A DNA stretch of 64,000 nt from the NCBI GenBank assembly GCA_045646385.1, contig JAZRKQ010000037.1:62001-126000 (forward strand), given 5' to 3'. Below are positions 15,396-23,716 of the stretch, piece after piece. The number at the start of each line of letters is the position of its first letter. Within the stretch, counting starts at the first letter, position 1. Position numbers and translations under genes: made by a program. Below the pieces are notes generated by a model. That model saw only the letters and a program-made list of their open reading frames with translations, did not search any database and was not told the DNA's origin. This DNA comes from SIG455 sp045646385 (GTDB lineage: Bacteria; Bacillota; Clostridia; UMGS1810).

Positions 15396-17036
15396 ATGAT
15401 TATCACAGATTTACTTGAAAGAAACGCCAAAGACTTCGGAAACGAGGTCGCTTTGGTGGAGATTGCACCCAATATGATGGAAAGTGCAAAAGTCACATGG
15501 AAAGAGTATGCACTTATTCAGCCGAATCCGGCAGAGGCAGGCAGACAGGAAATCACATGGTCTGAATTTGACAAAAAAGCAAACAGATTTGCAAATCTGC
15601 TTTTAAGCCGAGGAATTAAAAAAGGCGACAAGGTTGCAATACTTTTAATGAACTGCTTAGAGTGGCTGCCAATATACTTCGGTATACTTAAAACAGGCGC
15701 ACTTGCAGTTCCCCTTAACTATCGTTATACATCTGCAGAGATTAAATACTGTACAGCACTTGCAGAGGTTGACGTGCTGGTATTCGGTCCTGAATTTATA
15801 GGACGTGTCGAAGAAATATATGACAGAATGCCTAACGTAAAACAAGTTTTCTATGTTGGCAAAAACTGCCCCACATTTGCTGAAAGTTACGATACCCTTG
15901 TTACATACTGTTCTTCTCACAAACCTGCAATAGAACTTACAGTTGAGGATAATGCGGCTATTTATTTTTCGTCAGGTACAACGGGATTCCCGAAAGCAAT
16001 TCTGCACAACCACGAAAGCATCATACATGCCGCTAAAACCGAGCAGGCGCATCACGGACAGACAAGAGAAGATTGCTTTTTATGTATTCCGCCTCTTTAC
16101 CACACGGGCGCTAAAATGCACTGGTTCGGTTCACTTTTAGCAGGAAGTAAAGCAGTTCTTTTAAAAGGTGTTAAGCCTGAGTGGATACTGCGTGCGGCAT
16201 CTGAAGAAAAATGTACTATTGTATGGCTTTTAGTACCTTGGGCACAGGATATTTTAGACAGCATTGACAGGGGCGAAATCGACCTCGACAAATATACACT
16301 TGACCAATGGCGATTAATGCATATAGGTGCACAACCCGTTCCGCCAAGCCTTATAAAACGTTGGAGAGAGCGTTTTCCGAATCACGCTTATGACACCAAC
16401 TACGGGTTAAGCGAATCTATCGGCCCCGGATGTGTGCATCTTGGTGTAGAAAACATTCACAAAGTAGGCGCAATCGGTAAAGCGGGATACGGATGGCAGG
16501 TTAAAATATGCGACCCCGACGGCAACGAAGTTCCGCGCGGCGGCGTTGGCGAACTTGCCGTGTACGGACCGGGTGTTATGACTTGCTATTATAACGACGA
16601 AAAAGCAACAAACGAAGTTCTGCGTGACGGCTGGTTGTTTACAGGTGATATGGCAGAAGAAGATGAAGACGGATTCATATACCTTGTAGACCGCAAAAAA
16701 GACGTTATCATCACAGGCGGCGAAAACCTCTACCCCGTTCAGATTGAAGACTTTATCCGTGCGTATCCGTCAGTTAAAGACGTGGCGGTTATAGGATTGC
16801 CCGACCCAAGACTCGGCGAGATTGCGGCGGCTATTATAGAACTTAAACCGGAATGTTCATCAACAACCGAAGCAGACATTGAAGATTTCTGCAGAGATAT
16901 GCCTAAATACAAACGTCCCAAGAAAATTATATTTGCTGAAGTTCCACGCAACCCCACCGGCAAAATCGAAAAGCCGAAACTCCGCCAGATTTACTGCGGA
17001 GAAAGCGTCGTTGCTCAGCAGAACGAAATAAGATAA
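15396..17036 (+). CDS. AMP-forming acyl-CoA ligase (ANL superfamily)
   Basis: This 546-residue adenylate-forming ligase should join a carboxylic acid to CoA through an acyl-AMP. It shows the P-loop-like A3 motif YFSSGTTGFPK (about 190-200), the A5 region YGLSESIGPG, the A7-A8 block GWLFTGDMAEEDEDGFIYLVDRKKD, and the catalytic lysine region NPTGKIEKPK near the C-terminus. The sequence is of the fatty/aryl-acid ligase group rather than PaaK. It sits between the symporter and iorA, so an aromatic or branched acid is the likely substrate. Having two CoA ligases of different families in one operon (this and paaK) is odd and may mean two substrates. Confidence 0.92.
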   Translation: MIITDLLERNAKDFGNEVALVEIAPNMMESAKVTWKEYALIQPNPAEAGRQEITWSEFDKKANRFANLLLSRGIKKGDKVAILLMNCLEWLPIYFGILKTGALAVPLNYRYTSAEIKYCTALAEVDVLVFGPEFIGRVEEIYDRMPNVKQVFYVGKNCPTFAESYDTLVTYCSSHKPAIELTVEDNAAIYFSSGTTGFPKAILHNHESIIHAAKTEQAHHGQTREDCFLCIPPLYHTGAKMHWFGSLLAGSKAVLLKGVKPEWILRAASEEKCTIVWLLVPWAQDILDSIDRGEIDLDKYTLDQWRLMHIGAQPVPPSLIKRWRERFPNHAYDTNYGLSESIGPGCVHLGVENIHKVGAIGKAGYGWQVKICDPDGNEVPRGGVGELAVYGPGVMTCYYNDEKATNEVLRDGWLFTGDMAEEDEDGFIYLVDRKKDVIITGGENLYPVQIEDFIRAYPSVKDVAVIGLPDPRLGEIAAAIIELKPECSSTTEADIEDFCRDMPKYKRPKKIIFAEVPRNPTGKIEKPKLRQIYCGESVVAQQNEIR

Positions 17037-17051
17037 GAAAGGATTTTCCGT

Positions 17052-18791
17052 ATGAAGAAATTATTACTTGGTAATGCCGCAGTTGCACGCGGTGCATACG
17101 AGGCAGGCGTAACGGTGGTATCATCATACCCCGGTACACCCAGCACAGAAATTACTGAAAACATTGTTGACTACCCCGAAATATATGCAGAATGGGCTCC
17201 TAATGAAAAAGTTGCGGCAGAGGTTGCCATAGGTGCGTCTATTGCCGGTGCAAGGGCAATGTCGTGTATGAAGCACGTTGGTATGAATGTTATGGCAGAC
17301 CCTATGTTTACAGTTAGTTACATAGGTGTGAACGGCGGTCTGGTATTCTGCGTTGCAGACGACCCCGGTATGCACTCATCACAGAACGAACAGGATTCAA
17401 GACATTATGCAAAAGCATCTAAAATTGCTATGCTTGAGCCTGCAGACTCTGCTGAATGTAAAGAGTTTACAAAACTTGCATATAAACTTTCCGAGGAATT
17501 TGACACACCAGTTATTATCAGACTTTCAACACGTGTTTCACACTCGCAGAGTATGGTGGAACTGTGCGACAGAGAAGATTACAAACTTAAAGAATACGAG
17601 AAGAATATCGGCAAAAATGTTATGATGCCTGCAAACGCTATCAAACGTCACGTAGAAGTTGAAAAACGCATATTAGAACTTACAGAATATGCTGAAAATT
17701 CTCCGCTTAATATAGAGGAAAACAACAACAGTAAAATCGGCGTAATCACATCAGGCATATCATATATGTACGCAAAAGAAGCACTTGGTGATAAAGTTAA
17801 TTACTTAAAACTAGGTATGGTTTATCCCCTGCCAGAAAAGAAGATTTTAGATTTTGCCGCAAAGTGTGAAAAGGTATATGTTATAGAAGAACTTGATCCC
17901 GTATTTGAACAACATTGCAAAGCATTAGGGTTGGAAGTTATTGGCAAAGATGCATTTACCCTTTTGGGCGAATACACACCTCAGATGATTAAAAAAGCAG
18001 TTCTCGGAGAAGATGCTCCGGAATTCGCTGCATTAGAAGAAACTATTCCTGTTCGTCCACCCGTTATGTGTGCAGGCTGCCCACACAGAGGTACATTCTA
18101 TGTTCTTAAAAAACTCGGTCTTGTAGTATCGGGTGACATTGGTTGCTACACATTAGGTGCTGTTGCACCGCTCCAGAGTGTAGATACAACCATCTGTATG
18201 GGTGCATCTGTTTCTGCGGCACTTGGTATGGCTAAAGCCAGAGGCGAAGAGTTTAACAAAAAACTCGTATCCGTTATTGGTGATTCAACCTTTATGCACT
18301 CAGGCATAACAGGTTTAGTTGACATCGTATATAACAAAGGCGCTAACACAGTTATTATCCTTGATAACTCCATAACCGGCATGACAGGTCATCAGGATAA
18401 CCCCACCACAGGAAAAACAATCAGAGGCGAAGAAACAAAGCAGGTTAACCTTATTGCACTTTGCAAATCAATAGGTGTTGAGCGCGTTGTTGTTGCAGAC
18501 CCGTTTGATGTTAAAAACTTTGAAAAGGTTGTTAAAGAAGAAACTCAGGCAAATGAACCATCAGTTATTATTGCACAACGTCCGTGTGCGCTTTTAAAAT
18601 CTGTTAAATATACTGGTCACTGCACAATCGGCGAAAACTGCAAAAAATGTAAACTGTGCTTAAAACTAGGTTGTCCTGCAATAAGTGCAGACGGCGACGG
18701 TGTAAAAATAGACCTTAACCAGTGCAACGGTTGCGGACTGTGTGTAAATGTTTGTCCTTTCAATGCTATTAAAAAGGAGGATAACGAATAA
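17052..18791 (+). CDS. iorA: Indolepyruvate ferredoxin oxidoreductase, alpha subunit
   Basis: IorA with IorB interconverts aryl-pyruvates and aryl-acetyl-CoA plus CO2 with ferredoxin. The 579-residue protein has the pyrimidine-binding domain at the N-terminus (SSYPGTPSTEI), the TPP-binding domain in the second half (GDIGCYTLG, VIGDSTFMHSG, DNSITGMTGHQDNP), and a C-terminal ferredoxin-like domain with Cys clusters CKKCKLC and CNGCGLCVNVC that should hold two 4Fe-4S clusters. The length is normal. It overlaps iorB by one base (TAATG). The reaction is reversible, and the Tyr T-box suggests the reductive carboxylation direction here. Confidence 0.96.
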   Translation: MKKLLLGNAAVARGAYEAGVTVVSSYPGTPSTEITENIVDYPEIYAEWAPNEKVAAEVAIGASIAGARAMSCMKHVGMNVMADPMFTVSYIGVNGGLVFCVADDPGMHSSQNEQDSRHYAKASKIAMLEPADSAECKEFTKLAYKLSEEFDTPVIIRLSTRVSHSQSMVELCDREDYKLKEYEKNIGKNVMMPANAIKRHVEVEKRILELTEYAENSPLNIEENNNSKIGVITSGISYMYAKEALGDKVNYLKLGMVYPLPEKKILDFAAKCEKVYVIEELDPVFEQHCKALGLEVIGKDAFTLLGEYTPQMIKKAVLGEDAPEFAALEETIPVRPPVMCAGCPHRGTFYVLKKLGLVVSGDIGCYTLGAVAPLQSVDTTICMGASVSAALGMAKARGEEFNKKLVSVIGDSTFMHSGITGLVDIVYNKGANTVIILDNSITGMTGHQDNPTTGKTIRGEETKQVNLIALCKSIGVERVVVADPFDVKNFEKVVKEETQANEPSVIIAQRPCALLKSVKYTGHCTIGENCKKCKLCLKLGCPAISADGDGVKIDLNQCNGCGLCVNVCPFNAIKKEDNE

Positions 18792-19357
18792 TGACTAAGA
18801 ATATTATGATTGTAGGCGTAGGCGGTCAGGGAACACTTCTCGCCAGCCGAATTTTAGGTAATACAGTTATAAACGAAGGTTATGACGTTAAAGTTTCGGA
18901 AGTTCACGGGATGAGCCAGCGCGGCGGAAGCGTTGTTACATACGTTAAATATGGCGACAAAGTATACTCCCCTATTATCGACAGAGGCGAGGCTGACATC
19001 ATTCTCGCATTTGAAACACTTGAGGCTTACCGTGCTCTGCCCTATCTTAAAAAAGGCGGAAAAATGATTGTAAATAATCAAAAAATAAATCCTATGCCCG
19101 TTATAACAGGTGCTGCAACTTATCCTGAAAACATTATAGATAAACTCTCTACCAAAGCAGATGTACAAATTGCAGATGCAGCATTGCTTGCAAAACAGGC
19201 AGGCAACATAAAGGCAGTTAATGTAGTGCTTATCGGCATAATGGCAAAATCAACAGGTATCGAATACGATAAATGGATTAAAACCATAAAAGAAACTGTT
19301 CCGGAAAAATTTGTTGACATCAACATTAAGGCATTTGACCTTGGATACAATTTATAA
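18791..19357 (+). CDS. iorB: Indolepyruvate ferredoxin oxidoreductase, beta subunit
   Basis: IorB is the gamma-type domain of 2-oxoacid:ferredoxin oxidoreductases that completes the IorA enzyme. The 188-residue protein has the glycine-rich VGVGGQGTLLASRIL start and the SEVHGMSQRGGSV motif diagnostic of the family. It begins at the iorA stop codon, so translation is coupled and the subunits should be made in equal amounts. paaK follows after 12 bp. Confidence 0.96.
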   Translation: MTKNIMIVGVGGQGTLLASRILGNTVINEGYDVKVSEVHGMSQRGGSVVTYVKYGDKVYSPIIDRGEADIILAFETLEAYRALPYLKKGGKMIVNNQKINPMPVITGAATYPENIIDKLSTKADVQIADAALLAKQAGNIKAVNVVLIGIMAKSTGIEYDKWIKTIKETVPEKFVDINIKAFDLGYNL

Positions 19358-19369
19358 GGAGTGATTCTA

Positions 19370-20674
19370 ATGGCTAATTATCATCAGCCTAAACTGGAGT
19401 GTATGCCCCGCGAGGAACGCAAAAAAATCCAGACAGAGCGTCTTGTTAAACAAATCAAATACGTTTACGAAAATGTAGCACCTTACAGAAAGCGTATGGA
19501 TGAAGCAGGTGTAAAACCCCAAGACATAAAAGAACTTAAAGACCTTGCAAAACTCCCATTTACATACAAAAAAGACTTACGTGATTTTTATCCGTTTGAC
19601 CTTTTCGCTGCTCCTATGAAAGACATTGTACGTATACACGCATCATCAGGCACAACAGGTAAACAGATTGTAGCCGGTTATACAAAAAACGATATGGAAA
19701 TGTGGTCGGATTGTATGGCACGCCAGTTTGTGGCTGCTGACGCCGACGAAAACTCTATAATTCAGGTATCTTACGGTTACGGATTGTTTACCGGCGGTCT
19801 TGGTGCTCACGGCGGTGCGGAAAGAATCGGTGCTACTGTTATTCCCACATCTTCAGGTAACACAGAACGTCAGGTTAGATTTATGACCGACCTTGGCTCA
19901 ACCCACCTTTGCTGCACACCGTCTTATGCTATGTATCTTGCAGAGGCAGTTGCAGAAGCAGGAGTTAAGGACCAGTTAAAACTTAAATCAGGTATATTCG
20001 GTGCTGAGCCCTGGACAGAGGATATGAGAAGAAAAATCGAAGAAGGTCTTGGTCTTAAAGCATACGATGTATATGGCTTAACAGAAATATGCGGTCCCGG
20101 CGTTGCTTTTGAATGTGGTGAACAGGGCGGTATGCACATTAATGAAGACCACTTTTTAGCAGAGATTATAGACCCCGAAACAGGCGAAGTTCTGCCCGAA
20201 GGTTCTTTCGGTGAATTAGTGTTTACTACCATAACAAAAGAAGGCATGCCAATGATTCGATATCGTACACGTGATTTGTGCTCACTTAACTATGAAACCT
20301 GTGCCTGCGGAAGAACGCTTGTTCGTATGAACAAGCCGAAAGGACGTTCTGATGATATGCTTATTATCCGCGGTGTTAATGTGTTCCCGTCACAGATTGA
20401 AGAAGTTCTGCTTTCTATGGGCGAAGTTACACCTAACTACCAGATTGTGGTTGACCGCGTAAACAATACCGACACATTAGACGTTAATGTGGAAATGACA
20501 GAAGAAATGTTTGAAGACGACATCAAATCTATTGAAAAAGTTGAAAAAACAATCGAAGCGAAACTTCGCACGATGCTCGGTATCGGCGCTGACGTACATC
20601 TTGTTAACCCCAAAACAATTGTAAGAAGCGAAGGCAAAGCAAAACGTGTTATTGATAACAGAAAATTAGTTTAA
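19370..20674 (+). CDS. paaK: Phenylacetate-CoA ligase family (PaaK)
   Basis: PaaK-type ligases activate phenylacetate and hydroxy- or indole-acetates to CoA thioesters. The 434-residue protein has the ATP-binding motif SSGTTGKQIVAGYT, YGLTEICGPGVAFEC, the YRTRDL motif, and the C-terminal ligase domain with RGVNVFPSQIE. The length is normal for PaaK. The ATG at 19370 is preferred over an upstream in-frame GTG because that GTG belongs to the GGAGTG ribosome site. It pairs biochemically with IorAB: ligase product is IorAB substrate or product. A linked ACT protein follows, an arrangement common in iorAB-paaK clusters. Confidence 0.94.
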   Translation: MANYHQPKLECMPREERKKIQTERLVKQIKYVYENVAPYRKRMDEAGVKPQDIKELKDLAKLPFTYKKDLRDFYPFDLFAAPMKDIVRIHASSGTTGKQIVAGYTKNDMEMWSDCMARQFVAADADENSIIQVSYGYGLFTGGLGAHGGAERIGATVIPTSSGNTERQVRFMTDLGSTHLCCTPSYAMYLAEAVAEAGVKDQLKLKSGIFGAEPWTEDMRRKIEEGLGLKAYDVYGLTEICGPGVAFECGEQGGMHINEDHFLAEIIDPETGEVLPEGSFGELVFTTITKEGMPMIRYRTRDLCSLNYETCACGRTLVRMNKPKGRSDDMLIIRGVNVFPSQIEEVLLSMGEVTPNYQIVVDRVNNTDTLDVNVEMTEEMFEDDIKSIEKVEKTIEAKLRTMLGIGADVHLVNPKTIVRSEGKAKRVIDNRKLV

Positions 20675-20693
20675 TGAACGGGAGGTAAAAACT

Positions 20694-21125
20694 ATGTTTA
20701 TAAAACAGTTATCTGTATTTATTGAAAACAAAGCAGGCAGACTTTCTGAGATTCTTAATGTTCTTAGCCAAAACAATATCGACATAAGCGCACTTTCAAT
20801 TGCTGAAACCACCGACTTCGGTGTTCTTCGTATGATAGTAAGCGACCCCGAAACAGCAAAATTAAAACTCAGAGAAAGCGGTGTTATAGTTAAAACTACA
20901 GATGTAATCGGTATGGTTTTAGACGACACCCCCGGCGCTATGGCTAAGGCAATTACACTTCTTAGCGAAAACGGAATTGTTGTTGAATATTCTTATGCAT
21001 TTCTTTCAAGCAACAACAACGGTGCACTTGTTGTTGTACGCACAAATGACCCCGAGAAGGCTGAAAAAGTATTGCTTGATGCAGGAATCGGTCTTGTAAA
21101 GCCATCGGAGGTTTACAGAGTATAA
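20694..21125 (+). CDS. Tandem ACT-domain amino-acid-binding protein
   Basis: This 143-residue protein is two ACT domains: residues about 1-70 (MFIKQLSVFIENKAGRLSEI) and about 70-143 (MVLDDTPGAMAKAITLL). ACT domains bind small ligands, mainly amino acids, at dimer interfaces. It has no enzyme domain. It lies 19 bp after paaK and overlaps the next small gene by one base. A likely but unproven role is sensing an aromatic amino acid and tuning PaaK or IorAB. Confidence 0.9.
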   Translation: MFIKQLSVFIENKAGRLSEILNVLSQNNIDISALSIAETTDFGVLRMIVSDPETAKLKLRESGVIVKTTDVIGMVLDDTPGAMAKAITLLSENGIVVEYSYAFLSSNNNGALVVVRTNDPEKAEKVLLDAGIGLVKPSEVYRV

Positions 21126-21286
21126 TGGAGCCTAAAGATTACATTGTTACCAAAATTGAAGGCGAGTATGCCTATATCACAGACGAAAGCGGAAACGGAA
21201 TTTTTATTGCGCTTGCTCTGCTTCCGGCAGGAACAGATATTGGCAGTAAACTCCATTACGAAATGTTTGAATACACTTTAATTTAA
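21125..21286 (+). CDS. 53-residue protein, possibly DUF3006-like
   Basis: This short frame begins at the ATG that overlaps the ACT gene stop (TAATG) and ends just before the operon terminator, so it is almost surely translated. The sequence has the outline of a small beta-barrel: VTKIEGEYAYITDE, then IALALLPAGTDIGSKL. That order (ligand/EG-Y-A-strand, then LLPxG-x-xGxKL) resembles DUF3006 proteins. Its role is unknown. Conservation of its place as the last gene of iorAB-paaK-ACT operons would support a real link to that pathway. Confidence 0.75.
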   Translation: MEPKDYIVTKIEGEYAYITDESGNGIFIALALLPAGTDIGSKLHYEMFEYTLI

Positions 21287-21290
21287 AACT

Positions 21291-21325
21291 AAAAACGACT
21301 TGGTTTAAACCAAGTCGTTTTTTAA
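21291..21325. terminator. Terminator between the T-box operon and galE
   Basis: A 15-bp near-perfect stem AAAACGACTTGGTTT/AAACCAAGTCGTTTT flanked by A and T runs lies between two converging units and can serve both. Confidence 0.92.
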
Positions 21326-21340
21326 TTTCATATAATCAAA

Positions 21341-22345
21341 TTACATTCCATCGGGATTGTTAATTGTGAACTTCCAAGAAGATGCACACATCTCTTCTAT
21401 GCCGAGTTTTGCTTCCCAGCCAAGTTCCTTTTTAGATTTTTCCGGGTTAGCATAGCACTCTGCAATATCACCGGGACGGCGGTCAACAATCTCGTACTTA
21501 ATAGGTCTGCCGCAGGCTTTTTCGTATGCTTTAACAATCTCCAAAACGCTGTAGCCATTACCTGTGCCGAGGTTATATGCGTCTACTCCTGTAGTTGACA
21601 TAACTTTTTCAACTGCTTTCAAGTGACCAAGACTCAAATCTACAACGTGGATAAAATCACGCACGCCGGTACCGTCTTTAGTGTTATAATCACCACCGAA
21701 CACATTTAAGTGGTCAAGTTTACCCAACGCAACAAGTGCAACATATGGAACGAGGTTATTCGGGATTCCATTTGGGTTTTCACCAATCAAACCGCTTTCG
21801 TGTGCACCGATTGGATTAAAGTAACGGAGAAGTGCAATACTCCACTCGTTATCAGATATGTACAAATCTCTTAAAATCTGCTCTATCATAAGTTTTGTGC
21901 TTCCATAAGGATTAGTTGTAGAAAGCGGAAAATCTTCGCTGATAGGCACAGATTTGGGGTTACCATAAACTGTTGCAGAAGATGAAAATACTATCTTTTT
22001 GCAACCATGCTTTCTCATAACATCACAAAGTACTAATGTACTGCCGATATTGTTGTGATAATATTCAATAGGCATTGCCACAGACTCACCTACTGCCTTA
22101 AGGCCTGCAAAATGAATAACTGCGTCAATTTTATTTTCAGTAAATATTTTCTCTACGGCATCTCTGTCGAGCAAATCTGCCTCGTAAAATTTAAAATCTT
22201 TACCGGTAATCTGTTTAATTCTTTTAAGTGACTCGGGTTTTGAATTGCAGAAATTATCAATAACCGCAATTTCATATCCAGCATTTAAAAGTTCTACACA
22301 TGTGTGACTGCCGATAAATCCGGCACCGCCTGTAACAAGTATCAT
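21341..22345 (-). CDS. galE: UDP-glucose 4-epimerase
   Basis: GalE interconverts UDP-glucose and UDP-galactose using bound NAD. The 334-residue protein has the Rossmann motif GGAGFIGSH at the N-terminus, the SSSATVYG segment and the catalytic YxxxK (YGSTK). Length and sequence are typical. It is transcribed leftwards and lies downstream of the aldose-epimerase gene; a palindrome over its promoter region suggests separate regulation. Confidence 0.97.
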   Translation of the reverse strand: MILVTGGAGFIGSHTCVELLNAGYEIAVIDNFCNSKPESLKRIKQITGKDFKFYEADLLDRDAVEKIFTENKIDAVIHFAGLKAVGESVAMPIEYYHNNIGSTLVLCDVMRKHGCKKIVFSSSATVYGNPKSVPISEDFPLSTTNPYGSTKLMIEQILRDLYISDNEWSIALLRYFNPIGAHESGLIGENPNGIPNNLVPYVALVALGKLDHLNVFGGDYNTKDGTGVRDFIHVVDLSLGHLKAVEKVMSTTGVDAYNLGTGNGYSVLEIVKAYEKACGRPIKYEIVDRRPGDIAECYANPEKSKKELGWEAKLGIEEMCASSWKFTINNPDGM

Positions 22346-22371
22346 GTCAATTCACTCCTGTTTGTTAAAAA

Positions 22372-22392
22372 TTATACAATATTATTGTATAA
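22372..22392. promoter_or_regulatory. Palindromic operator upstream of galE
   Basis: The 21-bp sequence is a perfect palindrome: TTATACAAT, ATT, ATTGTATAA. It lies 27 bp before the galE start and contains a TATAAT-like -10 on the minus strand, so a bound dimeric repressor would block transcription. The regulator is unknown. Confidence 0.55.
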
Positions 22393-22418
22393 CATTTGCT
22401 TACTAAATGCAAGAGGTT

Positions 22419-23273
22419 TTACATAATTTCTATTGCATGATAGAATTTATATTCACCATTGGGAGCAAGTGTTTTAATAAATCTTTTTTCTTTAAGTTCG
22501 TGGCTGTCACCCTCGTAAGCGCAAAAGCCGTCCCAAGGCTCTATGCAAAGATAACCAGCCTCAGGCACTTTCCAGAAGCCCAGTTTGTCACAATCAAAAT
22601 AAACACGTATTGCCTTATTGCTTGATTTACTCTTTAATGTAACGTAGTTCGATTTTATATCAGTAAAGAATATTCCGTCTATAGCAAAATATTCGTCTTT
22701 GAGTTCCAAAATATTTGTTTGACCGAAATCATTTACTTCTCCTCGCCATAATGGTTCTGTAAGAACTTTTTGTTCAAGGTTTTCAACTTTTTCAAATTCT
22801 ATATAATGGTCATCGATGCTTGTACCGTCCAAAAGTTTATACCCCTCATGAGCACCGGTATTAAAATACATATCTTCTGTTTCAGATGTATTTTTAACCG
22901 TGTACCACATCTCAAGTTTATCGCCATTGAGTGTAAATGTTACACAAAAATCAAACTTAAACGGATAAATCAGTTTAGTAAGATGATTCTGAACAAGACG
23001 CATAACAACCGAATTTTCGTTTTGTTCTACTACGTCAAATTCACAATCCCTTGCAAAGCCGTGTTGAGAAAACGGATAAGTTTTTCCGTTATGAGTGTAG
23101 TAATCATCATAAACAGAACTTACCATAGGAAAAAGCACAGGACAACAACTTGACCAGTATTTTGCATCACGTTCCCAGATGTTCTCTGCACTATCTTTAA
23201 TAAGACTTACAAGTTGAGCACCTCTTGTATCAATTGTTGCTTCAAGTATTTTATTTTTAATTGTTACTAGCAT
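22419..23273 (-). CDS. Aldose 1-epimerase family protein (LacX-like)
   Basis: This 284-residue protein belongs to the galactose-mutarotase-like fold and most resembles the LacX branch. Features are TRGAQLVSLIKD near the N-terminus, PVLFPMVSSVYDDYYTHNGKTYPFSQHGFARD with the catalytic-type His at about 75, and NTGAHEGYKLL. It should interconvert sugar anomers or a related hexose; the exact sugar is not clear. It precedes galE by 73 bp in the same direction, which fits galactose handling. Its own promoter lies at 23339-23367. Confidence 0.88.
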   Translation of the reverse strand: MLVTIKNKILEATIDTRGAQLVSLIKDSAENIWERDAKYWSSCCPVLFPMVSSVYDDYYTHNGKTYPFSQHGFARDCEFDVVEQNENSVVMRLVQNHLTKLIYPFKFDFCVTFTLNGDKLEMWYTVKNTSETEDMYFNTGAHEGYKLLDGTSIDDHYIEFEKVENLEQKVLTEPLWRGEVNDFGQTNILELKDEYFAIDGIFFTDIKSNYVTLKSKSSNKAIRVYFDCDKLGFWKVPEAGYLCIEPWDGFCAYEGDSHELKEKRFIKTLAPNGEYKFYHAIEIM

Positions 23274-23338
23274 TGCATACTCTCCTTTTCTGTATAACTT
23301 CCTTTACTGCTATAAAAATATCACTATAATCATATTTA

Positions 23339-23367
23339 ATAATAGCATGTTTGGTACACATTGTCAA
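23339..23367 (-). promoter_or_regulatory. Promoter of the aldose-epimerase gene
   Basis: The minus strand has -35 TTGACA (23362-23367) and -10 TATTAT (23339-23344), 17 bases apart. Confidence 0.75.
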
Positions 23368-23392
23368 TTGATGCCGAAATCCTTAACTGTAT

Positions 23393-23442
23393 AAAAAAAC
23401 AGAGCCCTATCGGACTCTGTTTTTTAATGCGAGTGATGGGAC
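23393..23442 (-). repeat. Partial duplicate of the tRNA-Leu 3' end plus terminator
   Basis: These 50 bases match 23586-23635 at 49 positions. The copy contains the complete tRNA-Leu terminator hairpin and the last 15 nt of tRNA-Leu (discriminator, acceptor and part of the T-arm), then diverges. No 5' tRNA part follows, so it is a tRNA fragment, not a working tRNA. Confidence 0.9.
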
Positions 23443-23585
23443 AAAGGCGTTCCGCCTTCCCTGTTTGGCGACCGAAAGCCAAGGCTTTCAGTACCCGCCT
23501 GCACACGATTTTTCTAAAAAACAGTATACCATACTGTTTTTTTACGAAAAATCCCCTCTTAGGGTTCAAGTCCCTACATTATATT
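23443..23585. other. Hairpin-rich spacer between the two tRNA-Leu end copies
   Basis: The 143 bp carries three separate short hairpins in a row: GGCG-TTC-CGCC at about 23446, GAAAGCC-AA-GGCTTTC at about 23474, and a perfect 12-bp stem AAAAAACAGTAT/ATACTGTTTTTT at 23516-23542. It ends with a T-arm-like GGGTTCAAGTCCC in plus orientation at about 23562. I see no credible gene. It looks like debris of tRNA-associated insertion or a small dispersed element. Confidence 0.6.
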
Positions 23586-23618
23586 AAAAAAACAGAGCCC
23601 TAACGGACTCTGTTTTTT
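23586..23618 (-). terminator. Terminator of tRNA-Leu
   Basis: The stem AACAGAGTCC/GGGCTCTGTT (one G-T pair) is followed by seven T on the minus strand, 3 bp after the tRNA. It is part of the duplicated segment. Confidence 0.88.
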
Positions 23619-23620
23619 AA

Positions 23621-23701
23621 TGCGAGTGATGGGACTTGAACCCATACGTCATAAACACACGCCCCTCAAACGTGCCTGTCTGCCAGTTCCAGCACACTCG
23701 C
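23621..23701 (-). tRNA. tRNA-Leu (anticodon GAG)
   Basis: This 81-nt class II tRNA has acceptor GCGAGTG/CACTCGC, anticodon loop TTTGAGG (GAG), a long variable arm, T-arm GGGTTCAAGTCCC and discriminator A. CCA is not encoded. Confidence 0.93.
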
Positions 23702-23716
23702 TTACGAACATTAATT

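Noticed and set aside
23560..23580. A second, inverted tRNA
   Set aside because: Only a T-arm-like GGGTTCAAGTCCC is present; acceptor, D and anticodon arms are missing.
23336..23603. Two overlapping open frames over the duplicated tRNA-Leu end
   Set aside because: They translate terminator and tRNA sequence (for example the reading of the tRNA 3' end), have no ribosome site and no family match.
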